This document shows, piece after piece, positions 51,378 through 59,789 of a stretch of DNA of 64,000 bases. Below the pieces are notes generated by a model. That model was given only the letters and a program-made list of their open reading frames with translations, ran no database searches and was not told the origin of the DNA. The first letter of the stretch is position 1, and each line of letters opens with the position of its first letter. A program made the translations under genes and the position numbers. This DNA is from Mycolicibacterium sp. CH28. GTDB lineage: Bacteria > Actinomycetota > Actinomycetes > Mycobacteriales > Mycobacteriaceae. The DNA lies in assembly GCF_004745805.1 (NCBI RefSeq), contig NZ_SRLQ01000004.1, positions 372,001-436,000 on the forward strand, written 5' to 3'.

Positions 51378-52301
51378 GTGGACCGAATCGGAGAAGTGCT
51401 GTCCGTTCTCCCGCCGCAGATGCGCGAGCCGGTGTTGTTCGCGATCCCGTTCTTCGTGCTGCTGCTGACCATCGAGTGGACCGCCGCACGCAAACTGGAA
51501 CGGCTGGTCGACGCAGACGACCGGCCCGCCTCCGGGTCTTACCTGGCCCGCGACGCGCGGGCGTCGATCTCGATGGGCCTGGTGTCGGTGGCGACGATGG
51601 GTGCCTGGAAGTTCCTGGCCTTGCTCGGCTACGCCGCGCTGTACGCCTACGTTGCCCCGTGGCACCTGTCCGCCACGCAGTGGTACACGTGGGTGATCGC
51701 GATCGTCGGGGTGGACGTGCTGTTCTACTTCTATCACCGCATCGCCCACCGGGTTCGGCTGATCTGGGCCACCCATCAGGCCCACCACTCCAGCCGCTAC
51801 TTCAACTTCGCGACGGCTTTGCGCCAGAAATGGAACAACAGTGGCGAGATCATCATGTGGATCCCGTTGCCGCTGTTGGGGGTTCCGCCATGGATGGTGT
51901 TCACCAGCTTCTCGATCAGCCTGATCTACCAGTTCTGGATCCATACCGAGCGGATCGGCAAACTTCCCCGGGCGTTCGAGTTCGTCTTCAACACGCCGTC
52001 ACACCACCGGGTGCACCACGGCATGGATCCCGAATATCTGGACAAGAACTACGGCGGGATTTTCATCGTCTGGGATCGGCTGTTCGGCACCTTTCAACCC
52101 GAGCTGTTCCGGCCGCATTATGGGCTGACCAAACCGGTGGACACGTTCAACATCTGGACGCTGGAAACCCACGAGTACGTGGCGATCGCCCGCGACGTGC
52201 GCTCGGCCGCCCGCTGGCGCGACCGGCTGGGGTACATCTTCGGCCCGCCGGGGTGGGCGCCCGCCGGGGCATCGCAGCGCACCGCCGCGGCCGACGCCTA
52301 A
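51378..52301 (+). CDS. Sterol desaturase/fatty acid hydroxylase family protein
   Basis: The 307-residue membrane protein has about four segments and the diiron histidine clusters expected of the family: HRIAHR, HQAHHSS and HHRVHHG (with an additional His-rich run). It is oriented like ERG3/C-5 desaturase-type enzymes. Starts with GTG 51378. The substrate, perhaps a lipid or steroid, is not determined by sequence. It is alone, 20 bases before the TrkA-C gene (which has its own start). Confidence 0.9.
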   Translation: MDRIGEVLSVLPPQMREPVLFAIPFFVLLLTIEWTAARKLERLVDADDRPASGSYLARDARASISMGLVSVATMGAWKFLALLGYAALYAYVAPWHLSATQWYTWVIAIVGVDVLFYFYHRIAHRVRLIWATHQAHHSSRYFNFATALRQKWNNSGEIIMWIPLPLLGVPPWMVFTSFSISLIYQFWIHTERIGKLPRAFEFVFNTPSHHRVHHGMDPEYLDKNYGGIFIVWDRLFGTFQPELFRPHYGLTKPVDTFNIWTLETHEYVAIARDVRSAARWRDRLGYIFGPPGWAPAGASQRTAAADA

Positions 52302-52351
52302 CTAACCTCAAGGCCTAGTCAATGTCGGCGCCGTCATCGAGGATGGAGCTC

Positions 52352-52834
52352 ATGGAGGTCAAAGAAGTCCTGCTCCCGGGCGTCGGACTGCGGTACGAGT
52401 TCGACAATGCCGACGGCAATCGCATCGGCGTGATCGCCCGCCGCAGCGGTGATTTCGAAGTCGTGCTCTACGCCGCGGCCGACCCCGACCAAGCTCGACC
52501 GGTTTTCCGGCTGACCGACGAGGAAGCCGATGCCCTGGCCCAAATCCTCGGCGCCCCGCGGATGGTGGAACGCTTCGCCGACCTGACCAAGGAAGTGCCC
52601 GGGCTGGACGCCGGCCAGGTCGAGATCATCGCGGCGTCGCCGTTCGTCGACCGGCCGCTGGGGGAGACCAAAGCGCGCACCCGCACCGGAGCGTCGATCG
52701 TCGCGATCGTGCGGGACGAGGAGGTGCTGGCCTCGCCTGGACCGGACGAAGTGCTGCACGCGCGTGACGTGCTCGTGGTGATCGGCACCGAGGATGGCAT
52801 CTCGAACGTCCGCCGCATCGTCGACCAGGGCTGA
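52352..52834 (+). CDS. TrkA-C domain regulatory subunit of a cation/H+ antiporter
   Basis: The 160-residue protein from ATG 52352 reads MEVKEVLLPGVGLRYEF, as in Rv3237c, with a C-terminal TrkA-C fold (GQVEIIAASPFVDRPLGE...). An upstream ATG at 52343 is in frame. It is followed four bases later by the KefB-type antiporter and probably gates it in response to a nucleotide. M. tuberculosis has the same pair (Rv3237c-Rv3236c). Confidence 0.9.
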   Translation: MEVKEVLLPGVGLRYEFDNADGNRIGVIARRSGDFEVVLYAAADPDQARPVFRLTDEEADALAQILGAPRMVERFADLTKEVPGLDAGQVEIIAASPFVDRPLGETKARTRTGASIVAIVRDEEVLASPGPDEVLHARDVLVVIGTEDGISNVRRIVDQG

Positions 52835-52838
52835 GCCT

Positions 52839-53963
52839 ATGGCCGTCTCGGGGGCGCTTCTCCTCGAACTCGGCGTCATCCTCACGGTCCTGACGATCCT
52901 GGGTTCGCTGGCGCGCCGATTCGCGCTGTCGCCGATCCCGCTGTATCTGCTGGCCGGGTTGGCGCTGGGCAATGGTGGTATCGCACCGGTGCCCGCGGCG
53001 GGGCAGTTCGTGTCGACCGGCGCCTCGATCGGCGTCGTGTTGCTGCTGCTCACCCTTGGCCTGGAGTTCTCCATCGGCGAGTTCGCCGCCAGCATGCGCC
53101 GGCATCTGCCGTCGGCCGGGGTGGACCTGGTGCTCAACGCCACCCCTGGCGCGGTCGCCGGTTGGCTGCTCGGCTTGAACTTCGTCGGCATCCTGGCGAT
53201 GGCCGGCATCACCTTCATCTCCTCGTCGGGGGTGATCGCCCGGCTCCTTAACGACCTCGGCCGACTCGGCAACCGCGAGACCCCCGCCGTGCTCTCGGTG
53301 CTGGTCCTCGAAGACTTTGCGATGGCGGCCTATCTGCCCCTGCTGGCCGTGCTGGCCGCCGGCGGTACCTGGTGGGAGGCGCTGCTGTGGATGGCCGTCG
53401 CGATGCTCGCACTGGGCGCGGCCTTCGCAGCGTCCTACCGCTGGGGCCACTACGTCGGGCGGCTCATCTCACACCCCGACGACGAGCAACTGCTGCTGCG
53501 CGTCCTCGGGCTCACCCTCATCGTGGCCGCCATCGCCGAGCACCTGCACGCGTCGGCAGCGGTCGGTGCGTTTCTGGTCGGGCTGACGCTGACGGGGGAG
53601 ACCGCCGACCGGGCGCGGGCCGTGCTGACCCCGCTGCGCGATCTGTTCGCGGCGGTGTTTTTCGTGGCAATCGGGCTGACGGTGGACCCAGCCGATCTGG
53701 TACCGATGCTGCCGGTGGCGGTCGCGCTGGCCGTGGTTACTGCCGCGACCAAGATTGCCACCGGTGCTTACGCGGCCCGCCGGGACGGAGTGGCCCGGCC
53801 GGGTCAACTGCGCGCCGGCACCGCGCTGATCGCCCGCGGCGAGTTCTCCCTGGTGATCATCGGGCTCGCCGGCACCACCGTCGCCGCGATCAGCTCGGTG
53901 GCCACCCCGTACGTGTTCGTATTGGCGATTATCGGGCCGTTGCTCACCCGGTTCGCGAAGTAG
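52839..53963 (+). CDS. KefB-type cation/proton antiporter
   Basis: The 374-residue protein has about 10-12 membrane segments of the CPA2 family with SIPLYLLAGLALGNGG-type start and FLVGLTLTGETADRARAVLTPLRDLFAAVFFVAIGLTVDP, resembling Rv3236c. It exchanges K+ or Na+ for H+. The start ATG 52839 follows the TrkA-C gene. It works with that subunit for pH and cation homeostasis. It lacks the long C-terminal TrkA-N part, supplied in trans by the small partner. Confidence 0.92.
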   Translation: MAVSGALLLELGVILTVLTILGSLARRFALSPIPLYLLAGLALGNGGIAPVPAAGQFVSTGASIGVVLLLLTLGLEFSIGEFAASMRRHLPSAGVDLVLNATPGAVAGWLLGLNFVGILAMAGITFISSSGVIARLLNDLGRLGNRETPAVLSVLVLEDFAMAAYLPLLAVLAAGGTWWEALLWMAVAMLALGAAFAASYRWGHYVGRLISHPDDEQLLLRVLGLTLIVAAIAEHLHASAAVGAFLVGLTLTGETADRARAVLTPLRDLFAAVFFVAIGLTVDPADLVPMLPVAVALAVVTAATKIATGAYAARRDGVARPGQLRAGTALIARGEFSLVIIGLAGTTVAAISSVATPYVFVLAIIGPLLTRFAK

Positions 53964-53991
53964 CGCCACCGGCTCGTGGCACCATTCTGGG

Positions 53992-55398
53992 GTGCAGACC
54001 GTTTTCGACCGCAGCGTCAACCCTGATCTGATCGCGCGGGCGCTGGCTCCCACCTCCTTCGGATCGATGTGGCTGGACATCCCTCGGCCCGAGTACCCGC
54101 CGCTGCCCGGCGGCCTGACCTGCGACCTGTTGGTGGTCGGCGGCGGCTATGCGGGCCTGTGGACGGCGCTGCACGCGATCGAACGTAACCCCGCCGCGCG
54201 GGTGGTGCTCATCGAGGCAGAACGCGTCGGCTGGGCGGCGTCGGGCCGCAACGGCGGTTTCGTGGAGGCCAGCATCACCCACGGCGCGGAGAACGGGAAA
54301 TCCCGGTGGCCCACCGAGTTCGAGCAGCTCGAGCGGCTCGGCCTGGCCAACCTCGACGGCATGCAGGCCGATATCGAGAAGCACGGCATGAACGTGGACT
54401 GGGAGCGCACCGGCATGCTGCTGGTGGCCACCGAACCCCATCAGGTGGACTGGTTGCGGGATGGCGCCGAGGACGGGCATGGTCGGTTCCTGGACCAGAC
54501 TGCGGTCCGCGACGAGATCGCCTCGCCGACCTATCTGGCCGGCCTGTTCGCACGGGATACCTGCGCGATCGTGCATCCCGCGCGGCTGGTCTTCGAGCTC
54601 GCCCGTGCCTGTACCGAGGCCGGCGTGCAGATCTTCGAGCACACCGCTGCGGTGTCGGTCGACCGCCAGCGCGGCGGTGTACAGGTAGGCACCCGGACGG
54701 GCATGATCGACGCCGACCAGGTTGTGCTGGCCACGAACGTCTTTCCCAGCCTGCTCAAGCGCAATCGGCTGCACACCGTGCCGGTCTACGACTACGTGCT
54801 GGCAACCGAACCCCTCACCGAGGCACAGCTGGACCGCATCGGATGGCGCTCCCGGCCGGGCATCGGCGACAGCGGCAACCAGTTCCACTACTACCGGCTC
54901 TCGGCCGACAACCGGATCGTCTGGGGTGGATACGACGCGGTCTATCACTACGGCCGGCGCGTCGACCCGACGTATGAGGACCGGCCCGAGACCTACCGCA
55001 GGCTCGCGGCACACTTCTTCATCACCTTCCCGCAACTCGACGACGTACGGTTCAGCCACCGCTGGGCCGGTGCGATCGACACCAACACCCGGTTCTGCGC
55101 CCACTGGGGACTGGCGGGGCGCGGCCGGATCGCCTACGTCAACGGGTTCACCGGTCTGGGCGTTGGCGCCGCGCGGTTCGCCGCCGACGTCTGCCTCGAT
55201 TTGCTGACCGGCCATCCCACCGAGCGCACCGAACTGGAGATGGTCAACCGCAAGCCGCTGCCGTTCCCGCCGGAACCGATCGCCTCGATCGGCATCCAAT
55301 CCACCCGCTGGTCGCTGGACCGGGCCGACCACAATGCGGGGCACCGCAATATCTTCCTGAGAACGCTGGACCGGCTGGGCCTCGGATTCGACTCCTGA
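53992..55398 (+). CDS. FAD-dependent amine oxidase-like protein (DadA/PuuB type)
   Basis: The 468-residue flavoprotein has a dinucleotide-binding motif VVGGGYAGLW near residue 48 and a DAO-fold, with AASGRNGGFVEA (flavin contact) and YVNGFTGLGVGAARFAAD at the end. It resembles gamma-glutamylputrescine oxidase (PuuB) or glycine/sarcosine oxidase. It probably oxidises an amine or amino acid. GTG at 53992. No partner genes; it is followed by a LysM mini-gene. Confidence 0.9.
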   Translation: MQTVFDRSVNPDLIARALAPTSFGSMWLDIPRPEYPPLPGGLTCDLLVVGGGYAGLWTALHAIERNPAARVVLIEAERVGWAASGRNGGFVEASITHGAENGKSRWPTEFEQLERLGLANLDGMQADIEKHGMNVDWERTGMLLVATEPHQVDWLRDGAEDGHGRFLDQTAVRDEIASPTYLAGLFARDTCAIVHPARLVFELARACTEAGVQIFEHTAAVSVDRQRGGVQVGTRTGMIDADQVVLATNVFPSLLKRNRLHTVPVYDYVLATEPLTEAQLDRIGWRSRPGIGDSGNQFHYYRLSADNRIVWGGYDAVYHYGRRVDPTYEDRPETYRRLAAHFFITFPQLDDVRFSHRWAGAIDTNTRFCAHWGLAGRGRIAYVNGFTGLGVGAARFAADVCLDLLTGHPTERTELEMVNRKPLPFPPEPIASIGIQSTRWSLDRADHNAGHRNIFLRTLDRLGLGFDS

Positions 55399-55447
55399 GC
55401 GTGGCACGTGGTGTGCAACCCCGAATCATCTGAAGGTTCGCACCACA

Positions 55448-55621
55448 TTGAGCACAACTCGCCGCCGACGGTCCGGCCTGACCGTGGAGTCCGGTGACAC
55501 CCCGTGGGCGATCGCCGAGTGGTTCTACGGCGACGGCAACCGTTACCCGGAAATCGCGACCGCTAGCGGCATCGACAACCCGGATCTGATCCACCCCGGG
55601 CAGGTCGTCACCATTCCCTGA
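55448..55621 (+). CDS. 57-aa LysM-domain protein
   Basis: A TTG at 55448 opens 57 codons ending in TGA at 55621. The peptide is a stand-alone LysM module: LTVESGDTPWAIAEWFYGDGN in the first half and GIDNPDLIHPGQVVTIP at the end, the standard peptidoglycan-binding signature. GAAGG lies about 11 bases upstream. There is no signal peptide or membrane segment. Bases 1-8 are Arg-rich (STTRRRRSG). It may be held inside the cell, or exported by an unknown route. Confidence 0.8.
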   Translation: MSTTRRRRSGLTVESGDTPWAIAEWFYGDGNRYPEIATASGIDNPDLIHPGQVVTIP

Positions 55622-55648
55622 CGCAATCCGTCGGGCCCGACGCGGGTC

Positions 55649-55709
55649 CGCAATAGTGATCGGTAACGATTGGACATCGACACCGATACATAGTCGACAC
55701 ACTATTGCG
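55649..55709. repeat. Inverted repeat CGCAATAGTG/CACTATTGCG
   Basis: Perfect 10-base arms at 55649-55658 and 55700-55709, 41 bases apart, lie just upstream of the secreted protease gene (GTG 55750). They may form a loop or bind a regulator; no family is assigned. Confidence 0.35.
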
Positions 55710-55749
55710 ACCGCGTCGTTGACGGGTCGCCGACCGATCGGGGTGTAGG

Positions 55750-56454
55750 GTGGCTCGCTTACTTCGACGTTTCGTCATCGCCGCCATCGCGGCTGCCGGT
55801 CTGAGCTCGGCAGTGGCGCCGATCGCGCAGGCAGATCCCGGCGTCGTGGTCTTCCCCGGTATGGAGATCCACCAAGACAGTAACGTCTGCACCCTCGGAT
55901 ACGTCGATCCCGTCGCGCGGATCGCGTTCTCGGCCGGGCACTGCAAGGGCAGTGGGCCGGTCACCGACAGGGACGGCCACTTCATCGGCATGGTGTCCAC
56001 GTTCCGGGACAACACCCCCGATGGCGCCGTCGTGCGCACCGACGAAGTGATCTCCGACTACGAGACCATCGGCCTGGCCGCCGACGTCACGGTCAACAAC
56101 ATCCTGCCCGGCGGTCGCCAGCTGGTGGCCGATGCCGCCACGCCGCTGGCCGCCGGCCAGCCGGTCTGCCATTTCGGGGTGATCACCGGCGAGAGCTGCG
56201 GCTCGATCGAGCGGGTCAACAACGGCTGGTTCACCATGGAGAACGGTGTGGTCAGCAAGAAGGGTGATTCCGGTGGCCCGGTCTATATGCCCGTCGGCAA
56301 CAACAAAGCCGTGATCATCGGGCTGTTCAACAGCACCTGGGGTGAGCTACCGGCCGCGGTGTCCTGGCAGGCCACCGGCCAGCAGATCCGCGAGGACACC
56401 GGCGTGGTCAGCGTGGCCGCCGCCCAGCAAACCTCCGGCACCCAGCAGCACTAA
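55750..56454 (+). CDS. Secreted trypsin-like serine protease, Rv1815-like
   Basis: The 234-residue product has a signal peptide (about residues 1-28, ending AQA) and a chymotrypsin fold: His in SAGHCKG, probable Asp in TPDGAVV, Ser in KKGDSGGPVY. It resembles M. tuberculosis Rv1815, and the genes that follow match Rv1816, Rv1817 and so on. It starts with GTG 55750. A few cysteines (CHFG, SCGS) may form disulfides. It is exported, probably a cell-wall or extracellular protease. Confidence 0.9.
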   Translation: MARLLRRFVIAAIAAAGLSSAVAPIAQADPGVVVFPGMEIHQDSNVCTLGYVDPVARIAFSAGHCKGSGPVTDRDGHFIGMVSTFRDNTPDGAVVRTDEVISDYETIGLAADVTVNNILPGGRQLVADAATPLAAGQPVCHFGVITGESCGSIERVNNGWFTMENGVVSKKGDSGGPVYMPVGNNKAVIIGLFNSTWGELPAAVSWQATGQQIREDTGVVSVAAAQQTSGTQQH

Positions 56455-56891
56455 GGCGCCAGCGCGAAGACCGGGATGCTCGGCGCGGCGGCGCGCAGCT
56501 GATCGGTGGTGGACTCCGGGGTGAGTCCGGCGATATGCCCCTTGACCTCCCAATACCACCTGTCCAGATAGTGCTTGAGCAGCGCAGGCTTGGCCTCGTC
56601 GTCCACCTCGGTGAGGTGAACCGGGGTGCGCCGCCAGCGCGGCCCGAGTTCCACCATCCGCGCCGCGCGGACATTGCGTGCCCACTGGGTGTTCCCGCGC
56701 GGTGACACCAGATAGTCGACACCGTCGACGTGCAGCACGTTGACGACCACCGTCCGGATTTCCCCCGACGTGCGGCCGCGTACCCGTAGCGCTCGGGTTC
56801 CGGCGATGCTGATCCCGGCCTCGGCCAGTCGCCGGATGACGGCATTGCCGATTCGGGCACCGGTGTTGGGCCGGTCGTAGCGCAGGGTCAT
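56451..56891 (-). CDS. Deazaflavin (F420)-dependent nitroreductase-family protein
   Basis: The 146-residue protein has the Ddn/FDOR-type split-barrel with LRVRGRTSGEIRTVVVNVLHVDGVDYLVSPRGNTQWARNVRAA-like text. Such proteins use F420. It overlaps the protease gene by four bases (convergent) and is divergent from a TetR gene with twin palindromes in the gap. Physiological substrate, often a quinone, is unknown. Confidence 0.9.
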   Translation of the reverse strand: MTLRYDRPNTGARIGNAVIRRLAEAGISIAGTRALRVRGRTSGEIRTVVVNVLHVDGVDYLVSPRGNTQWARNVRAARMVELGPRWRRTPVHLTEVDDEAKPALLKHYLDRWYWEVKGHIAGLTPESTTDQLRAAAPSIPVFALAP

Positions 56892-56911
56892 GAATTCTCC
56901 TCAGAATAGTG

Positions 56912-56924
56912 AGAGCACTGCTCT
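56912..56924. promoter_or_regulatory. Operator-like palindrome AGAGCACTGCTCT (site 1)
   Basis: Perfect 6-base arms AGAGCA and TGCTCT around a central C, upstream of the Ddn-like gene. A near-copy, site 2, lies 48 bases away. This paired layout suits a TetR-family dimer. Confidence 0.6.
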
Positions 56925-56959
56925 TGTTTCTAGGGTGGCATGCATGCCGGGAAAATTCA

Positions 56960-56972
56960 AGAGCAGTGATCT
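56960..56972. promoter_or_regulatory. Operator-like palindrome AGAGCAGTGATCT (site 2)
   Basis: This is the near-copy of site 1, with one arm mismatch, immediately upstream of the TetR start. The longer segments CACTGCTCTTG and CAAGAGCAGTG are exact inverted repeats of one another. Confidence 0.55.
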
Positions 56973-56993
56973 CGGATATGCGAGACTCGGCGC

Positions 56994-57686
56994 GTGGGCA
57001 AACGGCAGGAATCCCGGCAACGCATCGAGGCGCAGATCATCGAGCTGGGCCGGCGACAGCTGGCCACCGAGGGGGCGGCTGGACTGTCGGTCCGTGCCAT
57101 CGCCCGTGACCTGGGCATGGTCTCCTCGGCGGTGTACCGCTACGTCGCCAGCCGCGACGAGCTGCTGACCCTGTTGCTCGTCGACGCCTATTCAGACCTG
57201 GCTGACGCCGTCGACCGGGCCCGGGAGCTGACCGGCGGCGGGTGGCGGGCCGATCTGGCGGCCATCGCGCACGGAATGCGGTCGTGGGCGCTGGACCAGC
57301 CGGCCGGGTGGGCGCTGCTGTACGGCAGCCCGGTTCCGGGCTATCACGCGCCGGCCGAGCTGACCACCGGACCGGGCACCCGTGTCGTCGGCGCCATGTT
57401 CGACGCGGTGGCCGGCGGTGTGGCCGCCGGCGATATCGCCCTGACGGATCAGCATGTGGCACAACCGATGTCGGCGGACCTGGCCCGGGTCCGTGCGGAG
57501 TTCGATTTCCCTGGCGACGACGCACTCGTGATCAAGTGCACCACCGTCTGGGCCGTCGTCGTCGGGGCGATCAGCCTTGAGGTGTTCGGCCAGTATGGTG
57601 CGGACACCTTCGCCGACAAGGGGGCACTGTTCGAGGCTCAGGTGCGGCTGGCTGTAGAGCTGCTCGCCGCCAGGCGGTCGAACTAG
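56994..57686 (+). CDS. TetR-family regulator, Rv1816-like
   Basis: The 230-residue protein has a TetR helix-turn-helix (LSVRAIARDLGMVSSAVYRYVASRDELL region at about 28-60) and a TetR_C-type domain. It matches the Rv1816 position. GTG 56994 starts it. The stop TAG lies within a perfect palindrome, CTAGAACATGTTCTAG (57683-57698), ahead of the next gene. It probably represses the Ddn-like gene through sites 1 and 2. Confidence 0.9.
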   Translation: MGKRQESRQRIEAQIIELGRRQLATEGAAGLSVRAIARDLGMVSSAVYRYVASRDELLTLLLVDAYSDLADAVDRARELTGGGWRADLAAIAHGMRSWALDQPAGWALLYGSPVPGYHAPAELTTGPGTRVVGAMFDAVAGGVAAGDIALTDQHVAQPMSADLARVRAEFDFPGDDALVIKCTTVWAVVVGAISLEVFGQYGADTFADKGALFEAQVRLAVELLAARRSN

Positions 57687-57698
57687 AACATGTTCTAG
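57683..57698. promoter_or_regulatory. KstR-type box CTAGAACATGTTCTAG
   Basis: Perfect 16-bp palindrome. It contains TnnAACnnGTTnnA, the known binding motif of the cholesterol-catabolism repressor KstR, exactly. It lies 35 bases before the VOC gene start and overlaps the TetR stop codon. It suggests sterol-dependent control of the VOC and flavoprotein genes. Confidence 0.65.
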
Positions 57699-57732
57699 CC
57701 ACGCCGACGGCCCGGGGATATCCTCGAAGCCG

Positions 57733-58212
57733 ATGACCATCCAGACACCTGTCCAGATTGCGTGGGTCACCCGCGATCTCGACGTCACCGAGGCCGCGCT
57801 GACCACGCTGCTCGGGGCCAAGAAATGGATCCGCATGCCCGAAGTGCACTTCGGGCCGGACACCTGCGTGCATCGCGGCGCGCCTGCCGACTACTACGCC
57901 GACATCTCGCTGAGCTACGCCGGCGACACCCAGCTCGAGCTGATCGCGCCGACCCGCGGGGAGAGCATCTACACCGAATTCCTGGTCGAATGCGGTCCCG
58001 GCTTGCACCACATCTGCGTCGAGGCCGCCGATCTCCGGGACTTCGACGCCAGGCTGGAAGCGGCCCCCGTCGTCGCCCAGGGCGTGATGCCCGGCGGCAT
58101 GCGGTTCGCCTATCTGTCCGCCGCCGCGGCCGGCGTGCCCTACCTGGAAATCGCCTACATTCCGGCCGACATCCAGACGTTCTTCGACTACGTGAAACAG
58201 GAGCAACAATGA
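57733..58212 (+). CDS. VOC (glyoxalase) family protein
   Basis: The 159-residue protein has the glyoxalase/VOC fold, with VQIAWVTRDLDVTEAALTTLLG and LELIAPTRGESIYTEFL, and GLHHICVEA with potential metal His. It overlaps the flavoprotein gene as ATGA. It resembles VOC proteins next to steroid or aromatic catabolic genes. A metal-dependent isomerase or dioxygenase role is likely, but the substrate is unknown. Confidence 0.86.
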   Translation: MTIQTPVQIAWVTRDLDVTEAALTTLLGAKKWIRMPEVHFGPDTCVHRGAPADYYADISLSYAGDTQLELIAPTRGESIYTEFLVECGPGLHHICVEAADLRDFDARLEAAPVVAQGVMPGGMRFAYLSAAAAGVPYLEIAYIPADIQTFFDYVKQEQQ

Positions 58213-59675
58213 GTGGCCTCGACATCCCCGCGACCGTCAAGTCCTCCGACGTGAGCGCGTGGTCCGACGACGTCGACGTCGTCGTGATCGGATTCGGCAT
58301 CGGCGGTGGGTGCGCAGCCGTCAGCGCCGCGGCCGCCGGCGCCCGGGTCCTGGTGCTCGAACGCGCCGCAGTCGCAGGCGGAACCACCTCGATGGCAGGC
58401 GGGCACTTCTACCTCGGCGGCGGCACCGCGGTACAGCAGGCGACCGGCCACAGTGACAGCGTCGAGGAGATGTACAAATACCTCGTCGCGGTGTCCCGCG
58501 AGCCAGAACACGACAAGATCCGCACCTACTGCGAGGGCAGCGTCGAGCACTTCAACTGGCTCGAAGAGCTCGGTATCGCCTTCGAGCGCAGCTACTACCC
58601 GGAGAAGGCGGTGATCCAGCCCAACACCGAGGGCCTGATGTTCACCGGGAACGAAAAGGTGTGGCCCTACAAGAACATCGCCGTCCCCGCTCCGCGCGGG
58701 CACAAGGTGCCGGTGCCCGGCGACACCCAGGGCGCGGCATTGGTGATCGACCTGCTGCTCAAGCGGGCCGCTGAACTGGGTGTGCAGATCCGCTACGAGA
58801 CCGGCGCGACGAACCTGATCGTCGACGACGACTCAGCCGTGACCGGGGTGTCCTGGAAGCACTTCACCGAGACCGGTGCGGTCCGCGCCAAAGCGGTGGT
58901 GATCGCCGCCGGGGGATTCGTGATGAATCCCGACATGGTGGCCGCATTCACGCCGAAACTTGCCGAGAAGCCGTTTGTGCTCGGCAACACCTACGACGAC
59001 GGCCTGGGTATTCGCCTGGGCGAATCCGTCGGGGGCGCAACCAAACACATGGAGCAGATCTTCATCACCGCGCCGGTCTACCCGCCCTCGATCCTGTTGA
59101 AAGGTCTCATTGTCAACAAGCTGGGTCAGCGATTCGTCGCCGAGGACTCATACCATTCGCGCACATCGGGATTCGTGATGGACCAGCCCGACAGTGCGGC
59201 GTACCTGATCGTCGACGAAGAACACATGCAGCGCCCGGAGATTCCGCTGATCACCTTCATCGACGGCTGGGAGACCGTCGAGGAGATGGAGGCCGGATTG
59301 GGCATCCCGGCGGGCAACCTCGTCGCGACCCTGGAACGCTACAACGAGTTCGCCGCCAAGGGTGAGGATCCCGACTTTCACAAGCAGCCGGAATTCCTTG
59401 CGCCGCAAGACAAAGGACCGTGGGGCGCGTTCGATCTGACCCTGGGCAAGGCGATGTACTCCGGCTTCACCGTCGGCGGCCTGGCCACCGACGTCGACGG
59501 GGAGGTGCTGCGGGAAGATGGCAGCGTCATTCCGGGCCTGTATGCGGCGGGAGCGTGCGCATCCAACATCGCCCAGGACGGTAAGGGCTATGCCAGCGGC
59601 ACCCAGCTGGGGGAGGGGTCGTTCTTCGGTCGCCGTGCCGGGGCCCACGCGGCGGCCACCGCCAAGGCGCGCTGA
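58209..59675 (+). CDS. FAD flavoprotein, ketosteroid-dehydrogenase-like (Rv1817-like)
   Basis: The 488-residue protein has a Rossmann flavin motif VVVIGFGIGGGCAAVSAAAAG near residue 25 and a fumarate-reductase/ketosteroid-dehydrogenase layout ending YAAGACASNIAQDGKGYASGTQLGEGSFFGRRAG. It matches Rv1817. It may dehydrogenate a steroid-like ring. It is co-expressed with the VOC gene behind the KstR-type box. Confidence 0.88.
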   Translation: MSGLDIPATVKSSDVSAWSDDVDVVVIGFGIGGGCAAVSAAAAGARVLVLERAAVAGGTTSMAGGHFYLGGGTAVQQATGHSDSVEEMYKYLVAVSREPEHDKIRTYCEGSVEHFNWLEELGIAFERSYYPEKAVIQPNTEGLMFTGNEKVWPYKNIAVPAPRGHKVPVPGDTQGAALVIDLLLKRAAELGVQIRYETGATNLIVDDDSAVTGVSWKHFTETGAVRAKAVVIAAGGFVMNPDMVAAFTPKLAEKPFVLGNTYDDGLGIRLGESVGGATKHMEQIFITAPVYPPSILLKGLIVNKLGQRFVAEDSYHSRTSGFVMDQPDSAAYLIVDEEHMQRPEIPLITFIDGWETVEEMEAGLGIPAGNLVATLERYNEFAAKGEDPDFHKQPEFLAPQDKGPWGAFDLTLGKAMYSGFTVGGLATDVDGEVLREDGSVIPGLYAAGACASNIAQDGKGYASGTQLGEGSFFGRRAGAHAAATAKAR

Positions 59676-59789
59676 CCGTCGAAACCCAGTGTGCGGCAGG
59701 CTAAACCTCGACGGACTGGGCCGGCCGGTCCAGCTCTCACCGGCCGCCGCCGACTGGCCGCAGGTGCTGCTCGACGGTGCTGCGATCGC

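Noticed and set aside
59676..59789. Coding-like phrase between the flavoprotein and the bacA-like gene
   Set aside because: One forward frame reads plausibly but has no start or ribosome binding site, and it runs into the bacA-like gene's 3' end; at most a gene relic.
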